Positions 1-8,296 of a stretch of 16,706 bases of DNA are shown here, one piece after another (within the stretch, counting starts at the first letter, position 1; each line of letters begins with the position of its first letter). A model generated the notes under the pieces. That model saw nothing but the letters and a program-made list of their open reading frames with translations. It had not been told where the DNA came from and did no database searches. Where the stretch lies: the NCBI GenBank assembly GCA_020848855.1, contig JADLHH010000394.1, forward strand, positions 1-16,706, given 5' to 3'. This DNA comes from Anaerolineae bacterium (GTDB taxonomy: Bacteria > Chloroflexota > Anaerolineae > Aggregatilineales > Phototrophicaceae). The position numbers and the translations under genes were made by a program.

Positions 1-1285
1 CGATGGCGAGTCCCAGCCCGGTGCCGCTCAGTTCGCTGACGTTCCCGGCGCGGAAGAACGGATCGAAGATGTGCTCCTGGTCGGCGGCGGGGATGCCCAT
101 CCCCTGATCGCTGACGTGGATTTCGAGCATTTCCGTGTGCCGCATCTCCATGCGAATTTCGCCGCCATACGGCGAATACTTGACGGCGTTGCTCAGCAGG
201 TTGCCGATGGCGTGGCGCAGCAGCTTTTCGTCGCCCTCGACGACGACGCTTTCACAATTGGTTACGCACGCGATGGTCAGTCCCTGTGGGAGGGACAGCT
301 TGACTTCGTCGGTCAGCCTGCGGCACAGGTCGATCAGATCGACCGGCGCGGGCTTGAAATCCTTCTGCTCGGCTTCGTCGCGCATTAGTGTGAGGAAGTC
401 GTCCAGCAGTTCCTTCATCTCGCCAAGCTGCTCGTGAATGCGGCTGAAATGCTTCTGAGCGGAGTCGTCGGTCATGCGGGCGCGGTAATGCTCCAGCAGC
501 TCGATGGACGCGGTGACGGTCGTCAGCGGGCGGCGAAACTCGTGCGAGACCATCGAAATGAACCGGCTGCGCATGGTGTTCAGCTCGCCTTCCTGCGCCA
601 GCATGAGCCGCAGGCGCTCGTTTTCGAGGCGTTCTGCCTCATGACGCTTGCGCTCGGTCACGTCGCGTATGACGACCAGGACGGCGGGCTTGTCTTCGAA
701 GTTGAGCGCGTGCGCGGTCGCTTCCACCTCGATGATCCTGCCGTCCTTGGTTCGGTGCTTCCATTCGCCGGATTGGCGCAGCGGTCTGTTATTCTCCCGT
801 ATAAACTGGAGCAGCCTGGGGACTTCTTCCGGCGGGCGAATGTCGATGATCCTCATGCGCAGGAATTCGTCGCGGCTGTAGCCGTAATGCTGGCAGGCTG
901 CCTCGTTCACATCGAGGAACGCCAGTGTATCGCGGTCGTTGACCCACATCGGCAGCGGGTTGTTGGCGAACAGGTGGCGAAAGTGCGCTTCACGGTCCAT
1001 GACCTGCTGTTCGGAGCGCTGCCGGGCGTCGAATTCGCGTTTGAGCAGGAGATACAGGACGCCGGCGCTTGCGGCGACATATAGCCAGCCTTTGAAGGTC
1101 TGCGCCAGCGCGTAAGCGGCTTCGCTGCCTTGCGTCACCGCCTGAAGCACCGAGTCGCTCGTGATGATCCATGCCGCGCCGATAAGGAAATAGATCAGGC
1201 TGATGCGAGCAGCGGGCGACAAAAACGCTCGTCTTGGCTTCAAGCGCTGGACATCCTGATCAACAGCACGATCGTCTGATTGCAT
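1..1285 (-). CDS. PAS-domain membrane sensor histidine kinase (3' end outside window)
   Basis: This gene encodes a membrane-anchored two-component sensor kinase; 428 codons are visible before the window edge cuts the C-terminal tail. Two hydrophobic segments (about residues 27-43 and 66-82) form an N-terminal hairpin, followed by a PAS fold (about 95-215), a short coiled stretch and the kinase core. The H-box reads SHEFRRPLT with the phospho-acceptor at His248. The N-box is NLLSNAVKYSP (362-372), the G1 box DQGMGIP (393-399), the F-box IFDPFF (406-411), and the G2 box GTGLGLAI ends at the edge, so the ATP-binding domain is nearly complete. An in-frame stop at 1322-1324 forces the ATG at 1285; no clear Shine-Dalgarno precedes it. 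It lies downstream of another kinase gene in the same direction, 157 bp away, and no response regulator is visible. The PAS ligand cannot be told from sequence. Confidence 0.93.
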   Translation of the reverse strand, partial: MQSDDRAVDQDVQRLKPRRAFLSPAARISLIYFLIGAAWIITSDSVLQAVTQGSEAAYALAQTFKGWLYVAASAGVLYLLLKREFDARQRSEQQVMDREAHFRHLFANNPLPMWVNDRDTLAFLDVNEAACQHYGYSRDEFLRMRIIDIRPPEEVPRLLQFIRENNRPLRQSGEWKHRTKDGRIIEVEATAHALNFEDKPAVLVVIRDVTERKRHEAERLENERLRLMLAQEGELNTMRSRFISMVSHEFRRPLTTVTASIELLEHYRARMTDDSAQKHFSRIHEQLGEMKELLDDFLTLMRDEAEQKDFKPAPVDLIDLCRRLTDEVKLSLPQGLTIACVTNCESVVVEGDEKLLRHAIGNLLSNAVKYSPYGGEIRMEMRHTEMLEIHVSDQGMGIPAADQEHIFDPFFRAGNVSELSGTGLGLAI

Positions 1286-1318
1286 GAGAGTGCCCGGCTC
1301 AACTGAAACGCTAATTAC

Positions 1319-1327
1319 ATCTTAGCA
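1319..1327 (-). promoter_or_regulatory. Candidate extended -10 promoter for the PAS kinase
   Basis: Read on the minus strand, TGC is followed directly by TAAGAT (1319-1324), an extended -10 of four consensus matches. It lies about 34 bp before the ATG at 1285. A TTGCAT (1340-1345) upstream is only 15 bp away, so the -35 is doubtful. The placement suits the gene, but the match is weak. Confidence 0.3.
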
Positions 1328-1419
1328 GGGCTTTTCGTTATGCAAGCATCAAGAACGGCTGAAAACCGGCTCACATTTTGGCGACTGTCTGGCGCGTACC
1401 ATAGCCAGCCGGCAGGGGG

Positions 1420-1436
1420 CAGCCGGGGCGCGGCTG
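1420..1436 (-). other. Small GC-rich hairpin after the multi-GAF kinase gene
   Basis: CAGCCG and CGGCTG form a perfect 6-bp stem around a 5-nt loop, starting 6 nt beyond the stop codon of the kinase that ends at 1443. There is no T-tract, so it is at best a weak or factor-dependent transcription end. The rest of the 157-bp spacer shows only the candidate promoter of the next kinase. Confidence 0.25.
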
Positions 1437-1442
1437 ACAGCG

Positions 1443-4400
1443 CTAGCCGCCCTGCTCGGCTTGCGCTGCCAGCGGGATCGTGAACGTGAAGGTTGTGCCG
1501 ACGCCCGGCTCGCTTTCGACCCGAATTTCGCCGTTGTGCCGCTCGACAATGCCGCGCGTGATCGTCAAGCCCAAGCCGGTGCCGGGCTGTTCGCGGGTGA
1601 GCGGGTTTTCGCTGCGGAAATAGGGCGTGAACAGGCGCATCAGGTCTTCTTCGTCCATGCCGATGCCGGTGTCGGTCACGCTGACCTGCAGCCCCAGCTC
1701 GTGGGCGTGCCGGCTGCTGCCGCCGGCATGGGCGACGACCTGCGCCGCGATACGGATGACGCCTTCCGGCGGCGTGTATTTGTTGGCGTTGCTGATCAGG
1801 TTGGTCAGCGCCTGAATCAGCCGGCTCTGATCGGCGTGGATCAGCGGCAGGTTGTCCGGCATGTCGATTTCGAGGCGCTGCGCCTTGTCATCGATCTGCT
1901 TCTGAAGCGGCGGCAGCGTGTCCGCCAGCGCGTCGGCGAAGCTGACTGCCGCGAATTCCATGCGCAGGTTGTCGGTTTGCAGCTTGGTCACGTCGTTGAG
2001 GTCGCTCACCAGCGTGTTCATGCGGTCGGCGTTGGAACGAATGGTGCTGAGGAAGGTCTTCTGCTGGTCGCTCATCGCGCCGCCCGCGACGCCGAGCAGC
2101 ACGTCGGCGTAGCCGCGAATCGACGTGAGCGGGTTTTTCAGTTCGTGCGCCACGAACGACACGAATTCGCTCTTGGACTGGTTGGCGCGGGCGAGTTCAG
2201 CGTAAAGCTGAGCGTTGGCGATGGCAATGCTGGCGTGTTCGGCGAGGCGCTGCAAGAACGGCATATCTGCCAGTTTCAGGCGCGGCTCCATGTTGGTTTC
2301 CAGCACGATGATCGCGTTCACCATGCCGCCGGAGAGCATCGGCAGCGTGATCTGGCTGAGCGCCCCACGCAGACTCGGAATATAGTCCGGGTCGATGCGC
2401 ACGTCCGGCACCAGTTCCGCCTGCCGCGAGCGCAGCACGCGGCTGACGATGCCGCGTTCCAGCGGCCACAGGTCGCCGTCTACGCCTGCGGGCAGGTCGC
2501 CGTCGCCGTAGCCGACGCGGTAGATCACGTCCAGCCGGGGCGGCTCGCCGATCACCATGCCGATCAGCCCGGCGGTCGCGCCGGTGTTCTTCAGCGCCGA
2601 ATTGAGCGTGATTTCCGCGACTTTTGCCAGGTCGAGCGAGCGGTTCAACTCCACGTCGATGCGTTCCAGCGTTTCCAGTTCGCCCACGCGCTCGGAAAGC
2701 TGCAGGTCGGTCATCTGGAACAGGCGCGCGTTCTCGATGGCGACCGCCGCCTGCCCGGCGAACGCCGTCAGCAGGTCAACGTCATCGGTCGTGAAGCTGC
2801 CGCCGTCCAGCTTGTTGATGACTTCCAGCACGCCGACCACGTTGCTCTGCGAAATGAGCGGCACGGCGAGCACGGCAAATGTGTGGAACGCGCCGACTCG
2901 CAGTTCGCCGCCCCAGCGCGGCTCGCTGCTCACGTCGTTGACGATCACCGGTTCGCCGGTCGCCGCCACTTCGCCGACCAGCCCGCGTCCGGCGGGCAGC
3001 CGCGAGCCGATCAGTTCTTCGCCGGAGCCGCCGACCGCCACGCGGAATTCGAGATCGCCGCTGCCATCGTCGACCGTCAGCAGCAGCGACCCCGCCGCCG
3101 CGCCGAGGATGTCGGTCGCGCTGGCGGTGATCAACTGCAGCAGCTTTTCGAGGTCAAGCTCGGCGGCGACGATCTGGCGGGTGATGTCGTTCAGCGCGGC
3201 TAACTGGCGCGCGCGAATGTTGGTTTCGGCGAACAGCCGCGCCTTGTCGAGCGAAGTCGCCGCCAGCGCGCCGATGTCGGTGAAGATGCGGCGCTGCTCC
3301 ATCGTGTAGGCTTTGCCCGCCTCGGTCGTGCCCGCCGCCAGCGCGCCGATCACCTGCGACCCGGCGAGCATTGGCACGCCCATCCACGCCTTCAGGCGCG
3401 GGTCTTCGAACAGCGGGGCGGTTCCGCGCTGAGTCAGGGTGTCCGCATAGCGGCTTACCCACATCGGCTGCCCGCTGCGCACGATCTCGCTGAACAGGTC
3501 GCTGCCGATGCTCCAGCGCAGGTTTTCGCGCTCGGTGTAGCGCTCGCCGTTCTCCAGAAAGAAGGCGTGATACAGTTCGTTGGTCTCCGGCACGCGCAGA
3601 GCGATGTAGAAATGGGTCGCGTCGATCAGCCGGATAGTCTGCGCGTAGATCAGTTCGAGCACGTCGTCCAGTTCGATGGTGAAATTGACTGCCTGGCTCA
3701 CCTGGCTGAGCACGTCGAGTTCGCGGACGCGGTGTTCGAGCGAATCGACCACTTCAGCGCGTTCGACGGCGACACTGATCTGGGTGGTCAGCGCCTGCAC
3801 GAAGCGCAGCTCCTCGAACGTGTACGTCCCCTTCATCGAGCGCGGTGGGGCGATGCTGACGAAGCCGATCAGCCGGTTCGCGCCGTGCAGCCCGGCGAGC
3901 AGCAGCGCGTCGAGGATCATCAGCCGCGACCGCTCGACGACCGCCGCCGCGTTCCAGGGCTGCCCCGGCTCCAGATACATCATGCCGTCGCCGGTGGAGA
4001 GGCTCTCGACCAGCGGGCTTTCAGGCGTGAAGCGCACGTCCGTGCCTTTGGCGGCGTAATCGCCGGTGTGGCGTTCCGGCAGGAACAGGAAAACCCGCTT
4101 CGGCTGCAGCGTCTCGTCAAGCTCGGCGCGGTACACGTTGAGGATGTCGCCGAAGTCGATCAGCGAACTCAGGCGCTGGTTGAAGACTTCCAGCCGCCGC
4201 TGGTAATCCAGCCGCCGCCGGAAATAAACCTGGTCGACGCGATCCTGCAGGCGCGAACGCACCGGCACGAACAGCGCCGCTGTCAGAAAGACCAGGATCG
4301 CCAGCAGGATCGGGTTGGACGGCGCTACGGCTTCCCCCGCAACCAGGCTGGCGCTGAAGATCAGCAGGAAGTAGCCGATCAGCAGGGCGACGAGCATCAC

Positions 4401-5600
4401 CGTGTACGTGAAGGCGTGGCTGATAATGCGGTCGGTGTTCAGCGAGCGGTAGTGTAACAGGGCATACGCCATGCTCAGCGGCGGCAGGATCAGGAACGGC
4501 GCGGACGCCGCTGTGTTCAGGTGCAGGTCGCTGTAGCCGAACACTTCGCGCAGGGCGAGGATGATCAGCCAGACGATGCCGACCGCCACCGCGACCAACA
4601 TGCCGATCAGCACCGTGTTCGACTGATCGCGGATGGCGGGCGAGGTAGCAGCTTCGCGGCGGCGCAGCAGCACGATCACCAGAAACACCGCGCCGACCAG
4701 CGCCGCCAGCGGCGGGAATGCCAGCGTCGTACTCGCTGCCTGCGGCGTCGCCGGGCTGTAATACGATGCCAGGATCAGCCCCGCGACCATCAGGGCAAGT
4801 ATCGCCGGCAGCCATTGGATACTGGGGCGGCGGTAAGCGATCGGCAGCTTCACCGGGAAGGCGAATGCCAATCCCATGACGGCTGCCCCGGCGAACGTGG
4901 TGGCGATCATCCACAGCGGCGTAAGCTGGTGGGTCGTGTTCAGGTCGAAGATGCCCAGCATGAACAGGCTGGTGGTCAGGCAGATGGCGGTCACCACCTG
5001 CGCCGACGGCTTATGCGTGCGCAGCACCAGCACGGCGATGCCGATGCCGAGCGTGATCAAGCCGGAGACGAACGGCACGACAAACCCCGCCAGCAGCTCG
5101 GACTGCGGGTAGGTCGCCAGCACGAAGCTGACCGAGCAGAGCGCCGCGCCGTCCTGAACCGCTTCGCAGGCTTCGGCGTTGTTGATCGTCGCTGCGCTGT
5201 CACTCGTTGGGCGCTCGAACATCACGGTTACGGTGTCGCCAGGGTTGAGCGCGCCGATCTTCGCGTCGTAGGCTTCGGCGGCGCGTGCAGTGTCGGACGG
5301 GAACGTTTCGCCATTGATACCGACGATGTGGTCGCCCGCCTGCAAGCCGGCGTCCAGGCCCGCCCAGCTTTCGCCGAGCGGCAGGCTGGCATCGACCGTA
5401 AGCGTGCGCGTCAGCATGACGCCGGGGAACGGCTGGCTGCGCCAGCCCAGCGCCAGCACCAGATAAAATACTGCCGCCAGAACGACGATCACCGCGCCGG
5501 CGGCGGTCAGCCACAGCCCGGCGCGGGCTTCCAGCAGCGGCACAATCGTACCGGCAGGGCGGCTCATACTCATGCGGCTCGTATCGGTTGTCGCGCTCAT
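1443..5600 (-). CDS. Giant membrane histidine kinase: PDZ-like, multi-TM, four GAF domains
   Basis: A 1385-residue sensor kinase. TM1 spans about 28-51. It is followed by a PDZ-like segment (about 65-130, including GLDAGLQAGDHIVGINGE) that should face outside the membrane, then about eight or nine further hydrophobic helices between 169 and 447. Four GAF-like domains follow (roughly 475-620, 628-790, 800-960 and 972-1135). The HisKA domain has VAHELKNPLTS with phospho-acceptor His1152. The ATPase domain has N-box NLISNANKYTP (1267-1277), G1 DTGIG (1310-1314) and G2 GTGLGL (1340-1345). It ends 45 residues after the G2 box with no receiver domain, so phosphate must go to an unlinked regulator. 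The ATG at 5600 is the first of three close Met codons, with only a weak GAG upstream. GAF ligands are unknown. The kinase assignment is secure; the GAF and PDZ boundaries are my estimate from sequence pattern. Confidence 0.93.
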   Translation of the reverse strand: MSATTDTSRMSMSRPAGTIVPLLEARAGLWLTAAGAVIVVLAAVFYLVLALGWRSQPFPGVMLTRTLTVDASLPLGESWAGLDAGLQAGDHIVGINGETFPSDTARAAEAYDAKIGALNPGDTVTVMFERPTSDSAATINNAEACEAVQDGAALCSVSFVLATYPQSELLAGFVVPFVSGLITLGIGIAVLVLRTHKPSAQVVTAICLTTSLFMLGIFDLNTTHQLTPLWMIATTFAGAAVMGLAFAFPVKLPIAYRRPSIQWLPAILALMVAGLILASYYSPATPQAASTTLAFPPLAALVGAVFLVIVLLRRREAATSPAIRDQSNTVLIGMLVAVAVGIVWLIILALREVFGYSDLHLNTAASAPFLILPPLSMAYALLHYRSLNTDRIISHAFTYTVMLVALLIGYFLLIFSASLVAGEAVAPSNPILLAILVFLTAALFVPVRSRLQDRVDQVYFRRRLDYQRRLEVFNQRLSSLIDFGDILNVYRAELDETLQPKRVFLFLPERHTGDYAAKGTDVRFTPESPLVESLSTGDGMMYLEPGQPWNAAAVVERSRLMILDALLLAGLHGANRLIGFVSIAPPRSMKGTYTFEELRFVQALTTQISVAVERAEVVDSLEHRVRELDVLSQVSQAVNFTIELDDVLELIYAQTIRLIDATHFYIALRVPETNELYHAFFLENGERYTERENLRWSIGSDLFSEIVRSGQPMWVSRYADTLTQRGTAPLFEDPRLKAWMGVPMLAGSQVIGALAAGTTEAGKAYTMEQRRIFTDIGALAATSLDKARLFAETNIRARQLAALNDITRQIVAAELDLEKLLQLITASATDILGAAAGSLLLTVDDGSGDLEFRVAVGGSGEELIGSRLPAGRGLVGEVAATGEPVIVNDVSSEPRWGGELRVGAFHTFAVLAVPLISQSNVVGVLEVINKLDGGSFTTDDVDLLTAFAGQAAVAIENARLFQMTDLQLSERVGELETLERIDVELNRSLDLAKVAEITLNSALKNTGATAGLIGMVIGEPPRLDVIYRVGYGDGDLPAGVDGDLWPLERGIVSRVLRSRQAELVPDVRIDPDYIPSLRGALSQITLPMLSGGMVNAIIVLETNMEPRLKLADMPFLQRLAEHASIAIANAQLYAELARANQSKSEFVSFVAHELKNPLTSIRGYADVLLGVAGGAMSDQQKTFLSTIRSNADRMNTLVSDLNDVTKLQTDNLRMEFAAVSFADALADTLPPLQKQIDDKAQRLEIDMPDNLPLIHADQSRLIQALTNLISNANKYTPPEGVIRIAAQVVAHAGGSSRHAHELGLQVSVTDTGIGMDEEDLMRLFTPYFRSENPLTREQPGTGLGLTITRGIVERHNGEIRVESEPGVGTTFTFTIPLAAQAEQGG

Positions 5601-5635
5601 GAGAATACTCGCGTAAACGTGTCTGCACCGCTTTC

Positions 5636-5644
5636 AATATAGCA
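5636..5644 (-). promoter_or_regulatory. Candidate extended -10 promoter for the multi-GAF kinase
   Basis: On the minus strand TGC is followed by TATATT (5636-5641), five of six matches to the -10 consensus plus the TGn extension, 36 bp before the ATG at 5600. No convincing -35 lies 17 bp upstream, which is common for extended -10 promoters. Confidence 0.45.
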
Positions 5645-5716
5645 TGAACCTGCCCGCTGCTTGCGTTGTGATCTGCTTGGACTCTTCTGGTTCGTGTAGG
5701 AAGCCGAGTCGCTTTC

Positions 5717-5725
5717 TGCTATACT
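5717..5725 (+). promoter_or_regulatory. Candidate extended -10 promoter for the mutase subunit-meaB-prs unit
   Basis: TGC at 5717-5719 is followed directly by TATACT (5720-5725), five of six matches to the -10 consensus. It sits about 50 bp before the ATG at 5775. No good -35 is seen. The spacer also carries the divergent promoter candidate of the kinase at 5636-5644, so the two units probably diverge from this 174-bp region. Confidence 0.45.
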
Positions 5726-5774
5726 TGATTATGGGCATGTTAAGTGCCCCAACGGTCGCTTTTGGAAACGAAAT

Positions 5775-6194
5775 ATGGTCACGGAACAGACGATTCGGGT
5801 GCTGATCGCCAAGCCCGGTCTCGACGGGCACGATCGCGGAGCGAAGGTGATTGCGCGGGCGCTGCGCGACGCCGGCATGGAAGTCATCTATACCGGGCTG
5901 CGCCAGACGCCGGAGATGATCGCCGAGGCAGCGCTTCAGGAAGATGTGGATGTCGTCGGGCTGAGTATTCTGAGCGGGGCGCATCTGGCGCTCGTGCCGC
6001 GCATCCGCGCGGTGCTCGACCAGCACGGGCTGAACGACGTGCCGCTGCTGGTTGGCGGCATCATCCCGGACGACGACAAGCCGAAGCTCGAAGAACTGGG
6101 CGTGACCGGCATCTTCGGACCGGGCACGAATACCGACGACATCGTGACGTTCATTCGCCAACTGATGGAAGCGAAATCCGGGGCGCATGGCTGA
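5775..6194 (+). CDS. Stand-alone B12-binding subunit of an acyl-CoA mutase
   Basis: A 139-residue cobalamin-binding protein, the small (C-terminal-domain-like) subunit of a methylmalonyl-CoA mutase-type enzyme that rearranges acyl-CoA carbon skeletons using adenosylcobalamin. The base-off/His-on signature is complete: D17-G-H19-D-R-G22, where His19 is the expected cobalt ligand, then S64-I-L66 and the Gly pair G94-G95. Length matches split-type small subunits (McmA2, IcmB/HcmB-like) rather than the fused enzyme. The stop overlaps the start of meaB by 8 bp, so the two are translationally coupled, which supports a B12-mutase role because MeaB is the chaperone of these enzymes. The catalytic TIM-barrel subunit is not nearby. 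The substrate (methylmalonyl-, isobutyryl-, 2-hydroxyisobutyryl- or ethylmalonyl-CoA) cannot be decided from this subunit. Confidence 0.9.
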   Translation: MVTEQTIRVLIAKPGLDGHDRGAKVIARALRDAGMEVIYTGLRQTPEMIAEAALQEDVDVVGLSILSGAHLALVPRIRAVLDQHGLNDVPLLVGGIIPDDDKPKLEELGVTGIFGPGTNTDDIVTFIRQLMEAKSGAHG

Positions 6195-7194
6195 GCTGGT
6201 CGAACGAGTCCTAAACGGTGACCGCCGCGCGCTGGCGCGGCTGTTAACCTACGTCGAGAATGACCGCGAGGGCGTAGACCAGGCTCTCGCGGCTTTGTTC
6301 CCGCATACCGGGCGCGCGTGGGTGGTCGGCATTACCGGCGCGCCGGGCACCGGGAAAAGCACGCTCGTCAACGAGCTGGCAAAGGTGTACCGGGCGCAGG
6401 ATTTGACCGTCGGCATTCTGGCGGTCGACCCGACCAGCCCGTTTTCCGGCGGGGCGCTGCTCGGCGACCGGATTCGGATGCGCGACCTGTCCGGCGACAG
6501 CGGCGTGTTCATCCGCAGTATGGCGACGCGCGGCAGCCTGGGCGGCTTGGCGCGCGCCACCCGCGACGCCATCCGGCTGATGGACGCAGCGGGCTTCGAC
6601 CTCGTGCTGGTCGAGACCGTCGGAGCGGGGCAGAACGAAGTTGATATCGTCCGCACCGCCGATACGACCGTCGTGGTCGAAGCGCCGGGCATGGGCGACG
6701 AGGTGCAGGCGATCAAGGCGGGCATCCTCGAAATCGCCGACGTGCTGGTGGTCAACAAAGCCGACCGGCAGGGCGTGAACCACACCGTGCGCGCGCTCAG
6801 GATGATGCTGGAACTGGGGCATCCGGCGTCGCACAGCCAGATCGCCGCGCATCACGGGCGGCTGCTCGCGGTGCAGGCGACGGTTGGCGGCGATGACCAC
6901 GCCCCGCTGTGGATTCCGCCGATTGTGCAGACGGTTGCCAGCGAAGGGAAGGGTATCGACGAGATCGTCGCGGCGATTGACGCGCACCGTCGCTTTCTCG
7001 AAAGTAGCAACCTGCGCGGCTCGGTCGAGCGGCAGCATATCGAAATTGAGCTTTACGAGCGGCTGCGCGACAGCCTGATGGCGCGGCTGCTGCGGGACGT
7101 GCCGACCAGCACGCTTTCCGATGTTATCGAGCAGATACGGGCGCGGGAAATCGACCCGCAGAGCGCAGTCCAGCAGATTTTGGCGCAGGTCTAG
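6187..7194 (+). CDS. meaB: MeaB-type GTPase, chaperone of B12-dependent mutase
   Basis: A 335-residue G3E-family P-loop GTPase (MeaB/ArgK/MMAA family). In this family it gates cofactor loading and protects adenosylcobalamin-dependent mutases from inactivation. A short helical N-terminal region is followed by the Walker A GAPGTGKS (51-58), then [18 protein letters not shown] and RGSLGG, typical of the family. [12 protein letters not shown] forms the switch III/base region, VNKAD is the guanine-specificity motif, and a C-terminal helical arm used for dimerisation in relatives follows. Full family length. The start at 6187 overlaps the upstream B12-subunit stop by 8 bp, strong evidence of an operon, and prs begins 14 bp after its stop. 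The older name ArgK (arginine/ornithine transport kinase) is a mis-assignment in this family; the context here supports the mutase role. Confidence 0.95.
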   Translation: MAELVERVLNGDRRALARLLTYVENDREGVDQALAALFPHTGRAWVVGITGAPGTGKSTLVNELAKVYRAQDLTVGILAVDPTSPFSGGALLGDRIRMRDLSGDSGVFIRSMATRGSLGGLARATRDAIRLMDAAGFDLVLVETVGAGQNEVDIVRTADTTVVVEAPGMGDEVQAIKAGILEIADVLVVNKADRQGVNHTVRALRMMLELGHPASHSQIAAHHGRLLAVQATVGGDDHAPLWIPPIVQTVASEGKGIDEIVAAIDAHRRFLESSNLRGSVERQHIEIELYERLRDSLMARLLRDVPTSTLSDVIEQIRAREIDPQSAVQQILAQV

Positions 7195-7208
7195 GGGGTG
7201 AAGCAGTT

Positions 7209-8237
7209 ATGAGTGTGACAGGCACGAAAGTCCCAGGGACGACATACGTTGCCGATCACGGTGAGGACCACATGATAACCGGGCAGTATGGGCGTGTCCA
7301 ACTGTTCTGCGGCACGGCGTCGCGGGAGTTGGGCGAGGGGATCGCTCGCTATCTGGGAATCCGGTGCGGCAGCTACACGCGCACGGTGTTCCCGAACGAG
7401 AACATCTTCATCCGCCTGAACGAAAGCGTGCGCGGGCAGGACGTGTATCTCGTGCAGACGTGGTGTTCGCCCAACCTGCACGAGAACATCATGGAAATGC
7501 TGATCATGATCGATACGCTCAAGCGCGATTCAGCGGGGCGCATCAACGTGGTCGTGCCGTATCTGTCGTATGCCCGCTCGGACAAAAAGGATCAGCCGCG
7601 CGTCGGCATCACGGCGCGCCTGCTCGCCAACATGCTCGAAACCGCCGGCGCGGATCGCTACATCACCATCGACCTGCACGCCGGGCAGATACAGGGATTC
7701 TTCAATATCGCCGGCGACGTGCTCACGTCGTTCTACCTGCTCAGTGACTACGTGCAGGAAAAGCAGATCGATAACCTGCTGATCGTCTCGACCGACCTCG
7801 GTTTCGCCAAGAAGGGGCGCAACTGGGCGGAGCGGCTCGGCACGCCGCACGCCATCATCGAGAAGCGGCGCACCGGCAACGACGCGAAATCCGAGGCGCT
7901 GTCGATCATCGGCGAGGTGCGTGGCAAGAATGTGCTGCTGGTGGATGACGAAGTGCTGACGGGCGGCTCGATTGTCAACGCCGTCAACCTCGTCCGCGAC
8001 TGCGGCGCGCGCGATGTGTATCTGGCGTTCGCCCACCCGCTGCTCGCCGAGCAGGCGCCGGAACGGCTGGCGGGGCTGGGTATTAAGGAGATCATCACCA
8101 CCGATACTGTCCCGGTTTCGGCGGAAAAGCGCGCCAGGCTGCCGAACATGACCGTGCTCTCGGTCGCGCCGCTGCTGGGCGAGGTGATCATGCGCACCAA
8201 TCAGGCGCGCAGCGTCGGCGAATTGTTCAACGAATAG
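7209..8237 (+). CDS. prs: Ribose-phosphate pyrophosphokinase (divergent)
   Basis: PRPP synthase, transferring pyrophosphate from ATP to ribose 5-phosphate to feed purine, pyrimidine, His, Trp and NAD synthesis; cytoplasmic. Recognisable parts are FCGTASRELGEGIARYLG near the N-terminus, the ATP loop YARSDKK (121-127, usually YARQDRK), DLHAGQIQGFF with His157, the catalytic loop EKRR (218-221, Lys219 and Arg221), and the PRPP loop VDDEVLTGGS (245-254, usually VDDIIDTAGT). The segment after the metal-binding region reads VSTDLGFAKKGR instead of the usual SPDxGGxxRAR. It is therefore a divergent member, probably still active because the key Lys, Arg and His are kept. At 342 residues it is longer than usual. 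A second in-frame ATG at 7272, preceded by GGTGAGG, would give a typical 321 residues. The first ATG has GGGGGTGAAG and follows meaB by 14 bp. Confidence 0.9.
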   Translation: MSVTGTKVPGTTYVADHGEDHMITGQYGRVQLFCGTASRELGEGIARYLGIRCGSYTRTVFPNENIFIRLNESVRGQDVYLVQTWCSPNLHENIMEMLIMIDTLKRDSAGRINVVVPYLSYARSDKKDQPRVGITARLLANMLETAGADRYITIDLHAGQIQGFFNIAGDVLTSFYLLSDYVQEKQIDNLLIVSTDLGFAKKGRNWAERLGTPHAIIEKRRTGNDAKSEALSIIGEVRGKNVLLVDDEVLTGGSIVNAVNLVRDCGARDVYLAFAHPLLAEQAPERLAGLGIKEIITTDTVPVSAEKRARLPNMTVLSVAPLLGEVIMRTNQARSVGELFNE

Positions 8238-8255
8238 CTTCAATTGCAGAATCAA

Positions 8256-8281
8256 AAGAGGCGACCACCTGGTCGCCTCTT
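8256..8281. terminator. Bidirectional intrinsic terminator between prs and trxA
   Basis: A perfect 11-bp stem (AAGAGGCGACC with GGTCGCCTCTT) closes a 4-nt ACCT loop. On the minus strand the stem ends in four T residues followed by GATT. On the plus strand it ends in TT and is followed by GTTGTTG. It starts 18 bp after the prs stop and ends 15 bp from the trxA stop, so it can end both convergent transcripts. Confidence 0.85.
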
Positions 8282-8296
8282 GTTGTTGAGCGTGTG

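Noticed and set aside
1461..3203. A 580-residue open frame on the plus strand opposite the multi-GAF kinase
   Set aside because: It is a shadow of the kinase reading frame, with biased Arg/His/Gln composition and no domain.
5634..6188. A 184-residue minus-strand frame opposite the B12-binding subunit
   Set aside because: It is antisense to a gene with an intact B12 signature and resembles no known family.
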